From the NCBI RefSeq assembly GCF_030539665.1, contig NZ_JAUNXR010000001.1:164767-228766 (forward strand): a stretch of DNA of 64,000 bases, written 5' to 3'. This stretch comes from Methanobrevibacter sp. (GTDB taxonomy: Archaea; Methanobacteriota; Methanobacteria; Methanobacteriales; Methanobacteriaceae). The position numbers and the translations under genes were made by a program. The notes beneath the pieces are model-generated. The model saw only the letters and a program-made list of their open reading frames with translations. It was not told the origin of the DNA and ran no database searches. Shown one piece after another: positions 38,117 through 47,500 of this stretch. Each line of letters begins with the position of its first letter. Position 1 is the first letter of the stretch.

Positions 38117-39526
38117 ATGTTTTTATCAACTAATACATGTGATGGAATAGGAGAATGTATTAAACAATGTCCTACAAAAGCTATTAAGCTTATTGGAGGT
38201 AAGGCATTCAGTTGTCTTACTTGTGGAGCTTGTTATAAAAATTGTCCTAATGATGCAATTTTCATTAATAGCTATGGAGGATATGTTGTAGACAAAACAA
38301 AATGTAATGCATGTGGTATTTGTATGTATAACTGTCCTACAAATAACATTAGCATTATTGACGGTACCGTTTATGGAATTTGTTCTCGTTGTGGAGTTTG
38401 TGTTGATGCATGCCCGACACATTCTAGAATTGATGGTTTTGAAGCAAACGAAGAAAAACAGATGGACTTTATTAAATCATTAAATGTTTCCCTACCGACC
38501 TATAAAAAACCGGAAAAATCATCTAAAAAAGAAGTAACAAGAGGATATTTCGGAACCAATTTTGATGATTGCATTTTCTGCGGTAGATGTGAAGACTATT
38601 GTCCAACAGAAGCCATCGTTGTTAAGAATGAAAGGGAAGAGGGAATTTGTACTGAATGTAGGCTTTGTGTTGATGCATGTCCAAACGGATCTATAAACAA
38701 ACATTTGATTGTAAATCATGGAACTTGTACTCTTTGTCTGAACTGTGTTGATGCTTGTCCTCATGATGCAATTTCTGTTGGGGACTTTGAAGTTAACATT
38801 AACAAAATCAATACTGCACAAGAAGGAACAATTGTTAGCTGTGTTAACTGTGGATTATGTGCTGAAACATCTGAAAACGGATCAATGGTTAGGATTGACG
38901 GTAAACAAAGATATGATCCAACTAAGGATGTTGCAGATGTAGCTAAAAGTCATGAAAATTCAATTGAAATATGTCCAGTTTCTACTCTTAAAGAGGATTG
39001 CGGAATGGTTGTTTTTGATGAAGTTACAGGCATTGAGCATCCGACTTTGAAAGGATTTTGTGTAAGCTGCGGTTTATGTGTTCAGGTATGTGATGTAACT
39101 CATGCGAGACAGTTCAAAGTGGATGTCTGGGACGGCTATATCTCCGATGACTGCATTTCCTGTGGAACTTGTGTTAATGTATGTCCTGAGGATGCAATGA
39201 GTCTTCATAGGGGAGATGTTTCAGTAGACTTGGACAAATGTATTTTATGTGGTAAATGTGCTGTTTACTGTCCTGTTGATGCGATTCCAAGAACCACTAT
39301 GGATAAAAAATTCATTGTAGGTGGATTCAATGCTATTGATCAAAGAACATGTATCAAATGTGGTTTATGTTATAAAGCATGTCATTATGATGCTATTGAA
39401 GAAAATAACGGCTGCTTTGAAGTTAATGAGGAAAACTGTACTTATTGCAGCGCATGTGTAAATGCATGTCCTGCTAATTCATTTATCTTTGAGAGAAAAT
39501 TTAAAGATTCCACAGAGGGGATTTAA
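38117..39526 (+). CDS. ehbK: Energy-converting hydrogenase B polyferredoxin subunit K
   Basis: This 469-aa polyferredoxin has about twelve or thirteen Cys-rich units of the type CxxCxxCxxxCP, for example CLTCGACYKNCP, CNACGICMYNCP, CISCGTCVNVCP and CILCGKCAVYCP, spaced along the whole chain. It can hold around twelve [4Fe-4S] clusters and act as an electron wire between hydrogenase and ferredoxin or other partners on the cytoplasmic face. One or two units depart from the pattern (near residue 240, C-C-C then S). Internal repeats suggest growth by duplication. Confidence 0.94.
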   Translation: MFLSTNTCDGIGECIKQCPTKAIKLIGGKAFSCLTCGACYKNCPNDAIFINSYGGYVVDKTKCNACGICMYNCPTNNISIIDGTVYGICSRCGVCVDACPTHSRIDGFEANEEKQMDFIKSLNVSLPTYKKPEKSSKKEVTRGYFGTNFDDCIFCGRCEDYCPTEAIVVKNEREEGICTECRLCVDACPNGSINKHLIVNHGTCTLCLNCVDACPHDAISVGDFEVNINKINTAQEGTIVSCVNCGLCAETSENGSMVRIDGKQRYDPTKDVADVAKSHENSIEICPVSTLKEDCGMVVFDEVTGIEHPTLKGFCVSCGLCVQVCDVTHARQFKVDVWDGYISDDCISCGTCVNVCPEDAMSLHRGDVSVDLDKCILCGKCAVYCPVDAIPRTTMDKKFIVGGFNAIDQRTCIKCGLCYKACHYDAIEENNGCFEVNEENCTYCSACVNACPANSFIFERKFKDSTEGI

Positions 39527-40012
39527 ATGAAGGATTTACTTAAAATAGCTTTAGATGGAGCATTCACTAACTTTAAGAGAATATTTTTTGCAGCTGATAG
39601 GGTAACTGACATGGAGTTGCGTAGGCAGATAGCTACAGGAAATGTTGTTCAAGAGGAAACATTAGACACAGATGCATGTATCGGATGTGGGGGTTGTGCT
39701 AACGTCTGTCCAACTGATGCTATTGAAATGAAGGCTTTGGCAACACCGGTTTCATTAACTGATGACTGGGTCAAAACAGAAATTCCAGAAATCGATTCTT
39801 TAAAATGCATCGTTTGTTATTATTGTCATGATTTCTGTCCGGTTTATGCATTGTTTGGTCTTAAGGGTACCATTCATCCAAATTCAGTTGGAGAACAGCA
39901 TATTGAAGTTTCAGATTTGATTGATAAACCTATTAAGATATCTGAAGATAAGCTTAAAGTCATTTCTAAATATTTGTCAGATAAAACTATTGTTAAAAAT
40001 AAAAAGGAATAA
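39527..40012 (+). CDS. ehbL: Energy-converting hydrogenase B ferredoxin subunit L
   Basis: This 161-aa protein has two [4Fe-4S] sites, CIGCGGCANVCP and CIVCYYCHDFCP, as in NuoI-type subunits. It starts directly after the ehbK stop. It probably passes electrons from the NiFe small subunit towards the polyferredoxin or soluble ferredoxin. Confidence 0.93.
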   Translation: MKDLLKIALDGAFTNFKRIFFAADRVTDMELRRQIATGNVVQEETLDTDACIGCGGCANVCPTDAIEMKALATPVSLTDDWVKTEIPEIDSLKCIVCYYCHDFCPVYALFGLKGTIHPNSVGEQHIEVSDLIDKPIKISEDKLKVISKYLSDKTIVKNKKE

Positions 40013-40024
40013 AGGGAGGATTAT

Positions 40025-40471
40025 ATGGGAATTAAATCATTTGCAAGGAAAAGAGCAATACATCTCATGTTGGTTTATACTGGGGGATGTAATGGTTGTG
40101 ATATTGAGATTGTAAATTCTGTTTTATCACCAAAATTTGATGCAGAACAATATAAGGTTTTTTTAACATGGAATCCTCGTGAAGCTGATGTATTGGTAGT
40201 TACAGGTCCAGTAACAACTTTAAACAGAAAACCTTTAGAGGCAATTTATGAAGCTATTCCTGACCCAAAAATTGTAATAGCTGCTGGTGGTTGTGCATTG
40301 ATGGGTGGAGTCTATAAAAATATTCATGGAGATATCCCTTCCGAAGAGATTGAAGGGCCTGTAGACAATATCATTCCTGTTGATGCAAAGGTTCCGGGTT
40401 GTGCTGTAAGGCCACAAGACGTTTTGTCAGGTTTGGTATCAGTTTTACCAAAATTATTGGAGCAAGATTAA
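40025..40471 (+). CDS. ehbM: Energy-converting hydrogenase B small subunit M
   Basis: This 148-aa protein is the NuoB-like small subunit of a group 4 NiFe hydrogenase. Ligands for the proximal [4Fe-4S] cluster are seen in [22 protein letters not shown] and PGCAVRP. It links the NiFe site of EhbN to the ferredoxin chain. The ribosome-binding site is GGGAGGA. Confidence 0.95.
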   Translation: MGIKSFARKRAIHLMLVYTGGCNGCDIEIVNSVLSPKFDAEQYKVFLTWNPREADVLVVTGPVTTLNRKPLEAIYEAIPDPKIVIAAGGCALMGGVYKNIHGDIPSEEIEGPVDNIIPVDAKVPGCAVRPQDVLSGLVSVLPKLLEQD

Positions 40472-40488
40472 TTTAAGGGAGGTTAAAA

Positions 40489-41616
40489 ATGGAAGAAAAA
40501 ATACCAAATAGTAAGGTTATTGAAACAGAAATTCCATTGGGTACTGTTCATCCTGCAGCTTTGGAACCCTATAGGGTAAGATTATTTGTTGAAGATGAAA
40601 TAGTTCGCGAAGCTGAAATTACCATTGGTGTAAACCATAGGGGTGTTGAAAGAATAATGGAAGGTTTGCCTGTTGAGAAGGCAAATGCACTTACTGAGAA
40701 AATTTGTGGAATCTGTTCTAATGCACATATATGGAACTCCTGTAGGACTGGGGAAATAGGCATAGGTATTGAAGTTCCAGAGAGAGCTCAATATATTCGT
40801 GTACTTATGGGCGAACTTGAACGTTTGCACAGCCACTTCCTTTATTTGGCTCATGGTTGTGAAGTACTGTCTCACGAAACATTTTCCATGAGGGTGTTCT
40901 ACTTAAGGGAAACCGTAATGGAACTCTTGAACATGATTGGGGGAAACAGGGTTCAATATGGTTGTTCCGTTCTTGGAGGAGTGCGTCCTAGATGTGATTT
41001 GGATGACAATAGAATCAGAAGGGTTATTGAAGGAATGGATGCAATTGAAGCAGGACTTACTGATTTTGTTAAAAGATTCACATCAGACAATATCATAATG
41101 AGTAGGATTACAGGAATAGGAGTGCTTCCACAAAAGCAAGCTTTAAAATTAGCTGTTACAGGACCTTCCCTTAGGGCGACTGGAGTTCCAAACGACTTAA
41201 GGACTCGTATGATTGAATATGAGCCTTTCGACTTTAATGTAATAACTCAGCCAGATGGCGATGTAAAATCTAACCTAATAATGAGGGCATTGGAATCATT
41301 TGAATCCATCAAAATCATTAGGCAAGTGATTGAAGGTTTGCCTGAAGGTAAAGTTGTCAATCATGACTGGGATATGATTGACACAGACATTATAGATAGC
41401 TATATTGAAGTTCCAAGAGGTACATTATATCATTCCTATGCTTTGGAAAAAGGAAAAGTAAGGCATTCCGTTATCAGAACTCCATCAATGGCGAATATTG
41501 GTGCAATGCAATATGCATGTATCGGCGATCAAATAACTGATGCTCAATTATGTATTGTTCAATGCGACCCTTGTTTTACATGTACTGATAGGGCAATAGA
41601 AATAATTAGGAGATAG
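40489..41616 (+). CDS. ehbN: Energy-converting hydrogenase B large subunit N (NiFe centre)
   Basis: This 375-aa protein is the catalytic large subunit. It has [15 protein letters not shown] near residue 70 and [10 protein letters not shown] near the C-terminus, giving the four cysteines that hold the NiFe(CN)2CO centre. It lacks a long C-terminal extension after the last cysteine motif (only about nine residues, ending IEIIRR), so whether it is proteolytically matured is uncertain. HypF, encoded at 9.5 kb, would supply the cyanide ligands. Confidence 0.96.
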   Translation: MEEKIPNSKVIETEIPLGTVHPAALEPYRVRLFVEDEIVREAEITIGVNHRGVERIMEGLPVEKANALTEKICGICSNAHIWNSCRTGEIGIGIEVPERAQYIRVLMGELERLHSHFLYLAHGCEVLSHETFSMRVFYLRETVMELLNMIGGNRVQYGCSVLGGVRPRCDLDDNRIRRVIEGMDAIEAGLTDFVKRFTSDNIIMSRITGIGVLPQKQALKLAVTGPSLRATGVPNDLRTRMIEYEPFDFNVITQPDGDVKSNLIMRALESFESIKIIRQVIEGLPEGKVVNHDWDMIDTDIIDSYIEVPRGTLYHSYALEKGKVRHSVIRTPSMANIGAMQYACIGDQITDAQLCIVQCDPCFTCTDRAIEIIRR

Positions 41617-41619
41617 AAA

Positions 41620-42618
41620 ATGACAATCGAAACAATTTTATTTGCTATCATTGCAGTAATAATTACTGTGCTTGTATGTTTTGTTGTAAGTACATTTTTG
41701 CCGGGTGTTGAAAGAAAGTATGTTCATGCAAGAATTCAGCAAAGGATAGGGCCTCCAGTAACATCTCCTGGGATAATGGCTCCAATTAAGTTTGCATTTA
41801 AGGAAAACGTTAAAATTTCCTCTCCTGTTCCAGGATTATATAAGGCATTGCCTATTGTATGCTTTATAGTTATTTTAGTTATTTTAATAGCAATTACACC
41901 ACAAGCATTTTATATTCCTGCTTTATCCAGTTTAATAGCTATCATTGGATTGCTTAAGGTTGAAGAAATTTGCTATGTGTTGATGGGAGCATTGTCCAAG
42001 TCTGTAATGTCTGTTAGAATGCCTTTCCCTGATGTTGTAAAGGGAGCTGTAAATCCTGATGTTACAAGGTCATTTATTGAAGATTTAAGTGCTAAAAGAT
42101 CATTGAGAATGATTACTTACGGTTCATTTCCATTGTATTTGGCATTATTTGGTCCTGTAGCTCAATCCGGAACAATTTTCATAAGTGGAATTGTCGCATA
42201 TCAACAAGCTCACGGTCCTTATTTGTTCACAATATCAGGTATGATTGCCGCAGTAGTGTTCTTCATTGGATACATGGTTGTCTTAAACGAATATCCATTT
42301 TCATTCATCAAGGCAAAATCTGATGTTATTGAAGGGCCATACATGGAATATGCAGCTAAGTATAGAGGTATTGTCTACATTTCAAGAGGATTTTTAATGT
42401 TTGTACTTGCAGCATTATTCTCAGTGCTTTTCATTGGAATTCCAACAACCATCTTGTCATGGAGTATAATTTTAAACATAATTGTAGCTTTAATCTTCGT
42501 ATTGGCTATGGGAATATTTTCAGCATTCTCACCAGTATTTACAAACAGGCAATTGTTGCCAGTATCTATTGCAACAAGCTTGCTTGGAGTTTTAGCTATT
42601 GCACTTGGAGTATTATGA
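41620..42618 (+). CDS. ehbO: Energy-converting hydrogenase B subunit O (NuoH-like)
   Basis: This 332-aa protein has about eight transmembrane helices and the NuoH/HycD signature ERKYVHARIQQRIGPP near residue 30 and DVIEGPYMEYAAKYRG later. It connects the catalytic arm with the antiporter-like subunits and anchors the complex in the membrane. It follows ehbN by three bases. Confidence 0.95.
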   Translation: MTIETILFAIIAVIITVLVCFVVSTFLPGVERKYVHARIQQRIGPPVTSPGIMAPIKFAFKENVKISSPVPGLYKALPIVCFIVILVILIAITPQAFYIPALSSLIAIIGLLKVEEICYVLMGALSKSVMSVRMPFPDVVKGAVNPDVTRSFIEDLSAKRSLRMITYGSFPLYLALFGPVAQSGTIFISGIVAYQQAHGPYLFTISGMIAAVVFFIGYMVVLNEYPFSFIKAKSDVIEGPYMEYAAKYRGIVYISRGFLMFVLAALFSVLFIGIPTTILSWSIILNIIVALIFVLAMGIFSAFSPVFTNRQLLPVSIATSLLGVLAIALGVL

Positions 42619-42627
42619 GGTGATTAT

Positions 42628-42882
42628 ATGAAATTCGTAATGAGGCCTTATCATATGGTAGCTCTTGGAGGTTATATTGTTGAATGGGATTTCCCTTACA
42701 GAAACCTCATAGTCGTTAACAAAACTGCAGAGCCTATTAAAATTCAAATTCCGGTATTTGAAGAAGAATGGATTCAGGAACAAAGGGAATTGGGAGTTGA
42801 AGTTATTCCAGTTTCAAGGGAGGATAACTTTTTAGCTTTATGGAAAAGAGCTCATGCAGAATTAGATAAAGTAAGGCCGTAA
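42628..42882 (+). CDS. ehbP: Energy-converting hydrogenase B subunit P
   Basis: This 84-aa soluble protein, starting MKFVMRPYHMVALGGYIV, has no recognised motif. Size and position identify it as EhbP. GAGGTGATT lies upstream. It ends one base before ehbQ. Confidence 0.88.
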   Translation: MKFVMRPYHMVALGGYIVEWDFPYRNLIVVNKTAEPIKIQIPVFEEEWIQEQRELGVEVIPVSREDNFLALWKRAHAELDKVRP

Positions 42883-42883
42883 T

Positions 42884-43543
42884 ATGACAGATTATGCAAT
42901 TACAATTAAAACCGATGAGGAAAAGCATGTTTTAAATGATATAACTCAAATGTTGAGTAATCATGACGTAAACATCTCTTACACTCATCTTTTCATTGAT
43001 TCAAAGGACACTGCAACAATTGATTTTGAAGTGGAGGACGTTGAGGACATTGATAAATTGATTGAGGACATTAAAAAGATTCCTGAAGTAATTTCTGTAG
43101 AAACCAACGTCTCTTCCAATGACATTTATGGGAAGCGCATAGTTGTAATGGGTGGTGGAGCCCAAGTGTCTCAAGTAGCTTCTGGGGCAATCAGTGAAGC
43201 AGATAGGCACAATATACGTGGTGAAAGGATAGGTGTGGATACCATTCCTTTAGTTGGGGAACAGGATATTGCAGAGGCAGTTGCAGGTGTTGCAAGATTG
43301 CCTAGGGTTCATGCATTGGTTCTTGCAGGCTCTCTCATGGGTGGAAAAATTACAGAATCTGTTAAAAAATTAAAAGAGGAAAATGATATTAAAATCATTT
43401 CACTGAATATGCCTGGAAGCATAACTGAAGCTGTTGATTTGGTTGTTACCGATCCAACACAAGCGGGAGTTATGGCAGTGATGGCTATTGCGGATACGGC
43501 TGTTTTTGATATTGACAGATTAAAAGGTAAAAATAAATTTTAA
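42884..43543 (+). CDS. ehbQ: EhbQ, ACT-domain regulatory-type protein
   Basis: This 219-aa protein has an N-terminal ACT domain (residues 1-75; YAITIKTDEEKHVLNDITQM) and a C-terminal alpha/beta domain with KRIVVMGGGAQVSQVASGAI and VLAGSLMGGKITES. It closes the ehb operon and might sense an amino acid to tune this anabolic hydrogenase; this is inference from the ACT fold. Its stop overlaps the stop of the Cas4-like gene on the other strand by four bases. Confidence 0.87.
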   Translation: MTDYAITIKTDEEKHVLNDITQMLSNHDVNISYTHLFIDSKDTATIDFEVEDVEDIDKLIEDIKKIPEVISVETNVSSNDIYGKRIVVMGGGAQVSQVASGAISEADRHNIRGERIGVDTIPLVGEQDIAEAVAGVARLPRVHALVLAGSLMGGKITESVKKLKEENDIKIISLNMPGSITEAVDLVVTDPTQAGVMAVMAIADTAVFDIDRLKGKNKF

Positions 43544-44352
43544 ACCTTTTTTTCTAAACATATATTTTCATATTCGCACATCTCACACTTTTTCTTATTT
43601 ATTTTCACATTTGGGGCCTTTTTCATTAATTTCAGTTGATTCATTTCATGCAGGACATCAAAGACTCCTTTTCTAATATTTACATCCATAACCACAGGTC
43701 TTCTTTCTCCTATTTTTTGATATTCCACAAAACCTACATATACGTCACAATCGAATTCCTGTTCTATTAGAATTGCTTGGGCAGCTAGTTCCAATGCATC
43801 CTGGTTCCAAACTCCTTTTATTGGGGGAGTGTTGTTTTTAAAACTGATTGGATAATAAATTCCATCAATTATTTCAATTTTATCACACATTCCAGTTAAA
43901 TCAAGCTTATCGTCTTTTATGTAGTAGGAACACATTGAACTTGGAAAAAACATTTCTGATATTCTTGCCCCGTCCTTTTTCAATAGTCTCATTGCCTTTT
44001 TGGACTTTAATGACAGTATTTTCACACTGTACTTGATTTGATTGTTTAAATCATCATAAATCTCTTCTATTTTTTTGTCGCCGATTTTATTCTCGCCAAT
44101 CATTATTTCTTCAAATGTTTTGTCTACGCATCTGCGGGTTCCATGGGAAAGTGTTTTTTCAATTTCTTCAAGAGTCATTTCTTTTTTTATTTTGCGCATG
44201 TTCTTATTTAGGATGTCGCTGATGTCATTTTGAAGCAGTTTTATTTCCGTATAAAAAGGATTTGCCTGTGTTTTTTCCTGTGCAATGTTTTCTTGTATGT
44301 AGACTTTTCTTGGACAATACATGTAGGTTTTTATTGAAGATATATTTGTCAT
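43540..44352 (-). CDS. Solo Cas4-like nuclease
   Basis: This 270-aa protein is a Cas4/RecB-family PD-(D/E)XK nuclease. Cys13 (YCPRK) and C256-x2-C259-x5-C265 (CEMCEYENICLEKK) form the four-Cys [4Fe-4S] site. The nuclease core is seen at DLTGMCDKIE and YYPISFKNN, where SFK stands in place of the usual EVK, so the second acidic residue is not clear. QDALELAAQAILIEQEF fits the QhXXY-like helix. No CRISPR array or other cas gene is in the window. It might be a genome-maintenance nuclease or a domesticated adaptation gene. Confidence 0.82.
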   Translation of the reverse strand: MTNISSIKTYMYCPRKVYIQENIAQEKTQANPFYTEIKLLQNDISDILNKNMRKIKKEMTLEEIEKTLSHGTRRCVDKTFEEIMIGENKIGDKKIEEIYDDLNNQIKYSVKILSLKSKKAMRLLKKDGARISEMFFPSSMCSYYIKDDKLDLTGMCDKIEIIDGIYYPISFKNNTPPIKGVWNQDALELAAQAILIEQEFDCDVYVGFVEYQKIGERRPVVMDVNIRKGVFDVLHEMNQLKLMKKAPNVKINKKKCEMCEYENICLEKKV

Positions 44353-44548
44353 TTAATAACCTCTAAACTTTGTAGTTATACTTAGATTAAGATTATATAA
44401 ATAATTAGGCTTGTATTTAAGATAAATAGTTTTTAATGAGGTTAAAATTGTTTTTTGACTGTAATTTGTTTTTCAAAAGAAGAAATATTTTTTAATGGGG
44501 TCAAAAATGATTTTGAAGAGTAAAATTTATTTTAAAAATAGAAGGTCA
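44353..44548. repeat. AT-rich gap with degenerate 60-bp direct repeats
   Basis: Two imperfect copies of an element beginning TTTTTAATGRGGTYAAAA occur near 44429 and 44490, each followed by a run ending near TTTTTCAAAAGAAG or TTTAAAAATAGAAG. They lie between the Cas4-like start and the adhesin terminator, both on the minus strand. No gene is seen. Confidence 0.4.
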
Positions 44549-44568
44549 TAGGGATTTTGGAATCCCTA
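44549..44568 (-). terminator. Terminator of the 1491-aa adhesin
   Basis: TAGGGATT (44549-44556) pairs with AATCCCTA (44561-44568) with a four-base loop; the minus strand continues into T-rich sequence. It begins 16 bp after the adhesin stop codon. Confidence 0.7.
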
Positions 44569-44584
44569 CTTTAAAATTTTATTT

Positions 44585-47500
44585 TTATGCGGTTGCTTTT
44601 GTAACTTTCACGTTTCCTGCTGCTTTTGCTCCGCTATTGTCACTTACAGTGATTGTATAGTCTCCTTGAGCTAAGTTGATAGGTAAGCTAGCAATACCAT
44701 TTGCATCTGTAACTTTGGTGTAGGTTACGGTTTTAATGGTTTTTCCAGTTATTGTGAAACTTACTTTTGCGTTAGCCATCGGTTTACCTTGTTGGTCTAC
44801 AAGTTTAGCTGTGAAACTTGCAGGCTTGTTTACTGCTTTGGTTAGGTCTTCAGTAGTTAATGTTGGTAAAACGTTTATTGTGTTTGTGGTTGACATTTCA
44901 CCGTAATTTGCGGTGATTGTGTATGCTCCAGGTGCTAAACCGATATTTAAGGTAGCTACTCCATCATTGTTGGTTACAATGTTGTACTTGAGATTTTTGA
45001 AGGATGCTCCGTTTAATGTTACGGTTATTGTTTTTCCTGCAGCTGGTTTTCCATTTTCATCTAAAAGTTTCACGTTGTACTGAGTTCCGTTTTTGTAGTA
45101 TTTTACTACATTTTCAGCAATTAAAGCACTTTCTTTAGGTAAAACGTTTACATTTGTTGTAATTGATTCTGATCCGTATGTAGCGGTGATTGCGTATTGG
45201 CCTACTGCTAAGTTTATTGGCAAGCTTGCTACACCGTTTGCATCAGTGATCCTATCGTATTTAAGATTTTTGAACGATTTACCGTTAAGGGTTAATGTAA
45301 CTTTTGTGTTGGCAACTGGGCTGCCGCTAGCATCAGTCAATGTTACTTCATATTTGGTTCCGTCTTTTACAAACATGTCAATGTCTTCTGCTTCTAAAGA
45401 GTATGATTGTGGTAAAACAGTAATTGTGTTTTCAATCTCTTCGGAATTGTCAGTGAACGCATTGATTGTGTATTGTCCAGGTGCTAAGTTAATCGGTAAT
45501 GTTGCAACACCTTCGCTGTTTGTTACAATTGTGTATTGTAAGTTTTTGAAGGAAGGTCCATTAAGTACAACAGTAACTTTCTTGTTAGCTACCGGAACTT
45601 TGTTGTTTAAAACAGTCACTGTATATTGGGTTCCGTTTTTGTAGTATTTTACAAGATCTTGGGATACCAATATGTCTTTAATAGGTGTGTTGTTTTCAAT
45701 TTCACCAGTTATGTTGTTTATAGCGTCATTACCGGTTAATTTTTCTGCGACCAAATAATTGTCTTTGACTGTTGAGACACTATTTTCTGTTTTTAGGACA
45801 TTAACAGCATATTCTCCTGTAGTGGTTACATTGTTTCCGGTTATTGTTGCTTTGGTTGCATTGTTATAGATTAATATACCTTGGTTTGTTGCACCGAACA
45901 TGTCATAGGTTGGTAAACTGGTTTTTCCAGTACCTTCTGCAGTGACATTGTTATCTTTAATTTCAATTATTGGTGTGTTGGTGGTTATACCCATGGTATA
46001 TTCACCGGTTACAGCAACATTGTTGTTGGTTGCATTTTCTTCAGTTCCTAACAATTGTAATCCGTATGCGGTTTGTCCGTCAACGGTTACATTGTTGTTG
46101 TCGTAGGTTGCTTCCACGGTTGTGGATCCCCATGCTGAAGAGATAATTCCATAAGCAGATTGATTGCCTTTTACATTTACTTCATTGTTTGCAACAGTTC
46201 CACTGAATCCAGTATTTACCTGTATACCGTCAGCATAGTTCTTGTCATTGTTAACAGTGATTTTGTTGGAATCGATGTTTACATCGTCACCGGATACGGA
46301 GACACCATATTCGTATGGAGCTTTGTCTCCTTCTACTGTTATGGTGTTGTTCTTGATGGTTACATCGTTACCAGTACTGGATAATCCGTATATTGAATCA
46401 TAGCCTGATCCGGCAGTTGGAGTTACTGTTATGGTATTGTTTTCAACTAATGTATTTGATGAAGCCAATTTCATACCTGCAGTCAAGTTACCCATTGGTT
46501 TTGCAGGAATGTTTGCTATTATGGTGTTTCCTGTAATGGTTGCTGAGGTAGGATAGTTGGTAACTAAAATTCCAGCATTTGTTGGTTTGATCAAATCGCC
46601 GGTAGTTGGTTCTCCCAATCCTTCACCGTCAACTTTGATTTGGTTGTCCTTGATAGTAACAGGACCATTGGTACTACTTGCAATTCCGATTGTGTAATTT
46701 CCTTTTGCAGTAATATTGTTTTCAATTACTGTTTCATTGTTTCCAATCACTTCAATAGCATATAGGGTGCTGGAAGCAATGTCAACATTGTTTTCCTTAA
46801 TGGTTGCATTCACATCACCATAGGTGAAAATTCCGTATGCAACATCCTTTGATTTGATTGTGACATTGTTTTCACTTACTGTGCCTGCATATGGGGAATT
46901 GATTTGAATTCCTCCTGCATATTTGCCAGGTGTGGTAACATTTATATTGTTTTGTGTCACATTGCTGTTTTTACCGCTGATGGTTAGTCCGTAGATATAA
47001 CTGTTTCCTTCTGCAGTAATATTGTTGTTGGCAAAACTGGCATTGTCAGCATTTAAGATGAAGCCGTATATGGTATCGTAAGCGCCGGAGCTTTCTCCAG
47101 TCTTTACTTTTAAATCATTGTTTTCCACATTTATGTCAGTTCCGGACATGTAAACTCCTTGACTAAAAATGGTTGCTGTCCAAGGAGGTAATGGCTCGTA
47201 GCTAACAGGAACTGAGTCCAATGTTGCAGAAATATTATTTCCGGTCATGCTGATATTTTTTCCATTTTCAATAAAGATAATCGCATTTACAGGACCATTT
47301 TCCTCAGTTGCTCCGATGTAGTTGATGGTATTGTTTGCAACTGTCATGTTCTCAACGGATGATGCATAAATTCCATATCCGTCTTTGTCAGCGGTTGCAT
47401 TGAAATTGATGGTGTTGTTAACTAAAGTTACGTTGTTTTTGGAGATAATTTCAATTGCACTTTCCAAATCATTGATGTTGAATGTAAAGTTTTTAACTAA

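Noticed and set aside
39921-40115. Plus-strand frame across the ehbL/ehbM junction
   Set aside because: It overlaps two clear ehb genes in another frame.
43540-44584. Possible CRISPR locus around the Cas4-like gene
   Set aside because: I looked for regularly spaced repeats on both sides; only AT-rich sequence with two degenerate copies is present, and no other cas gene.
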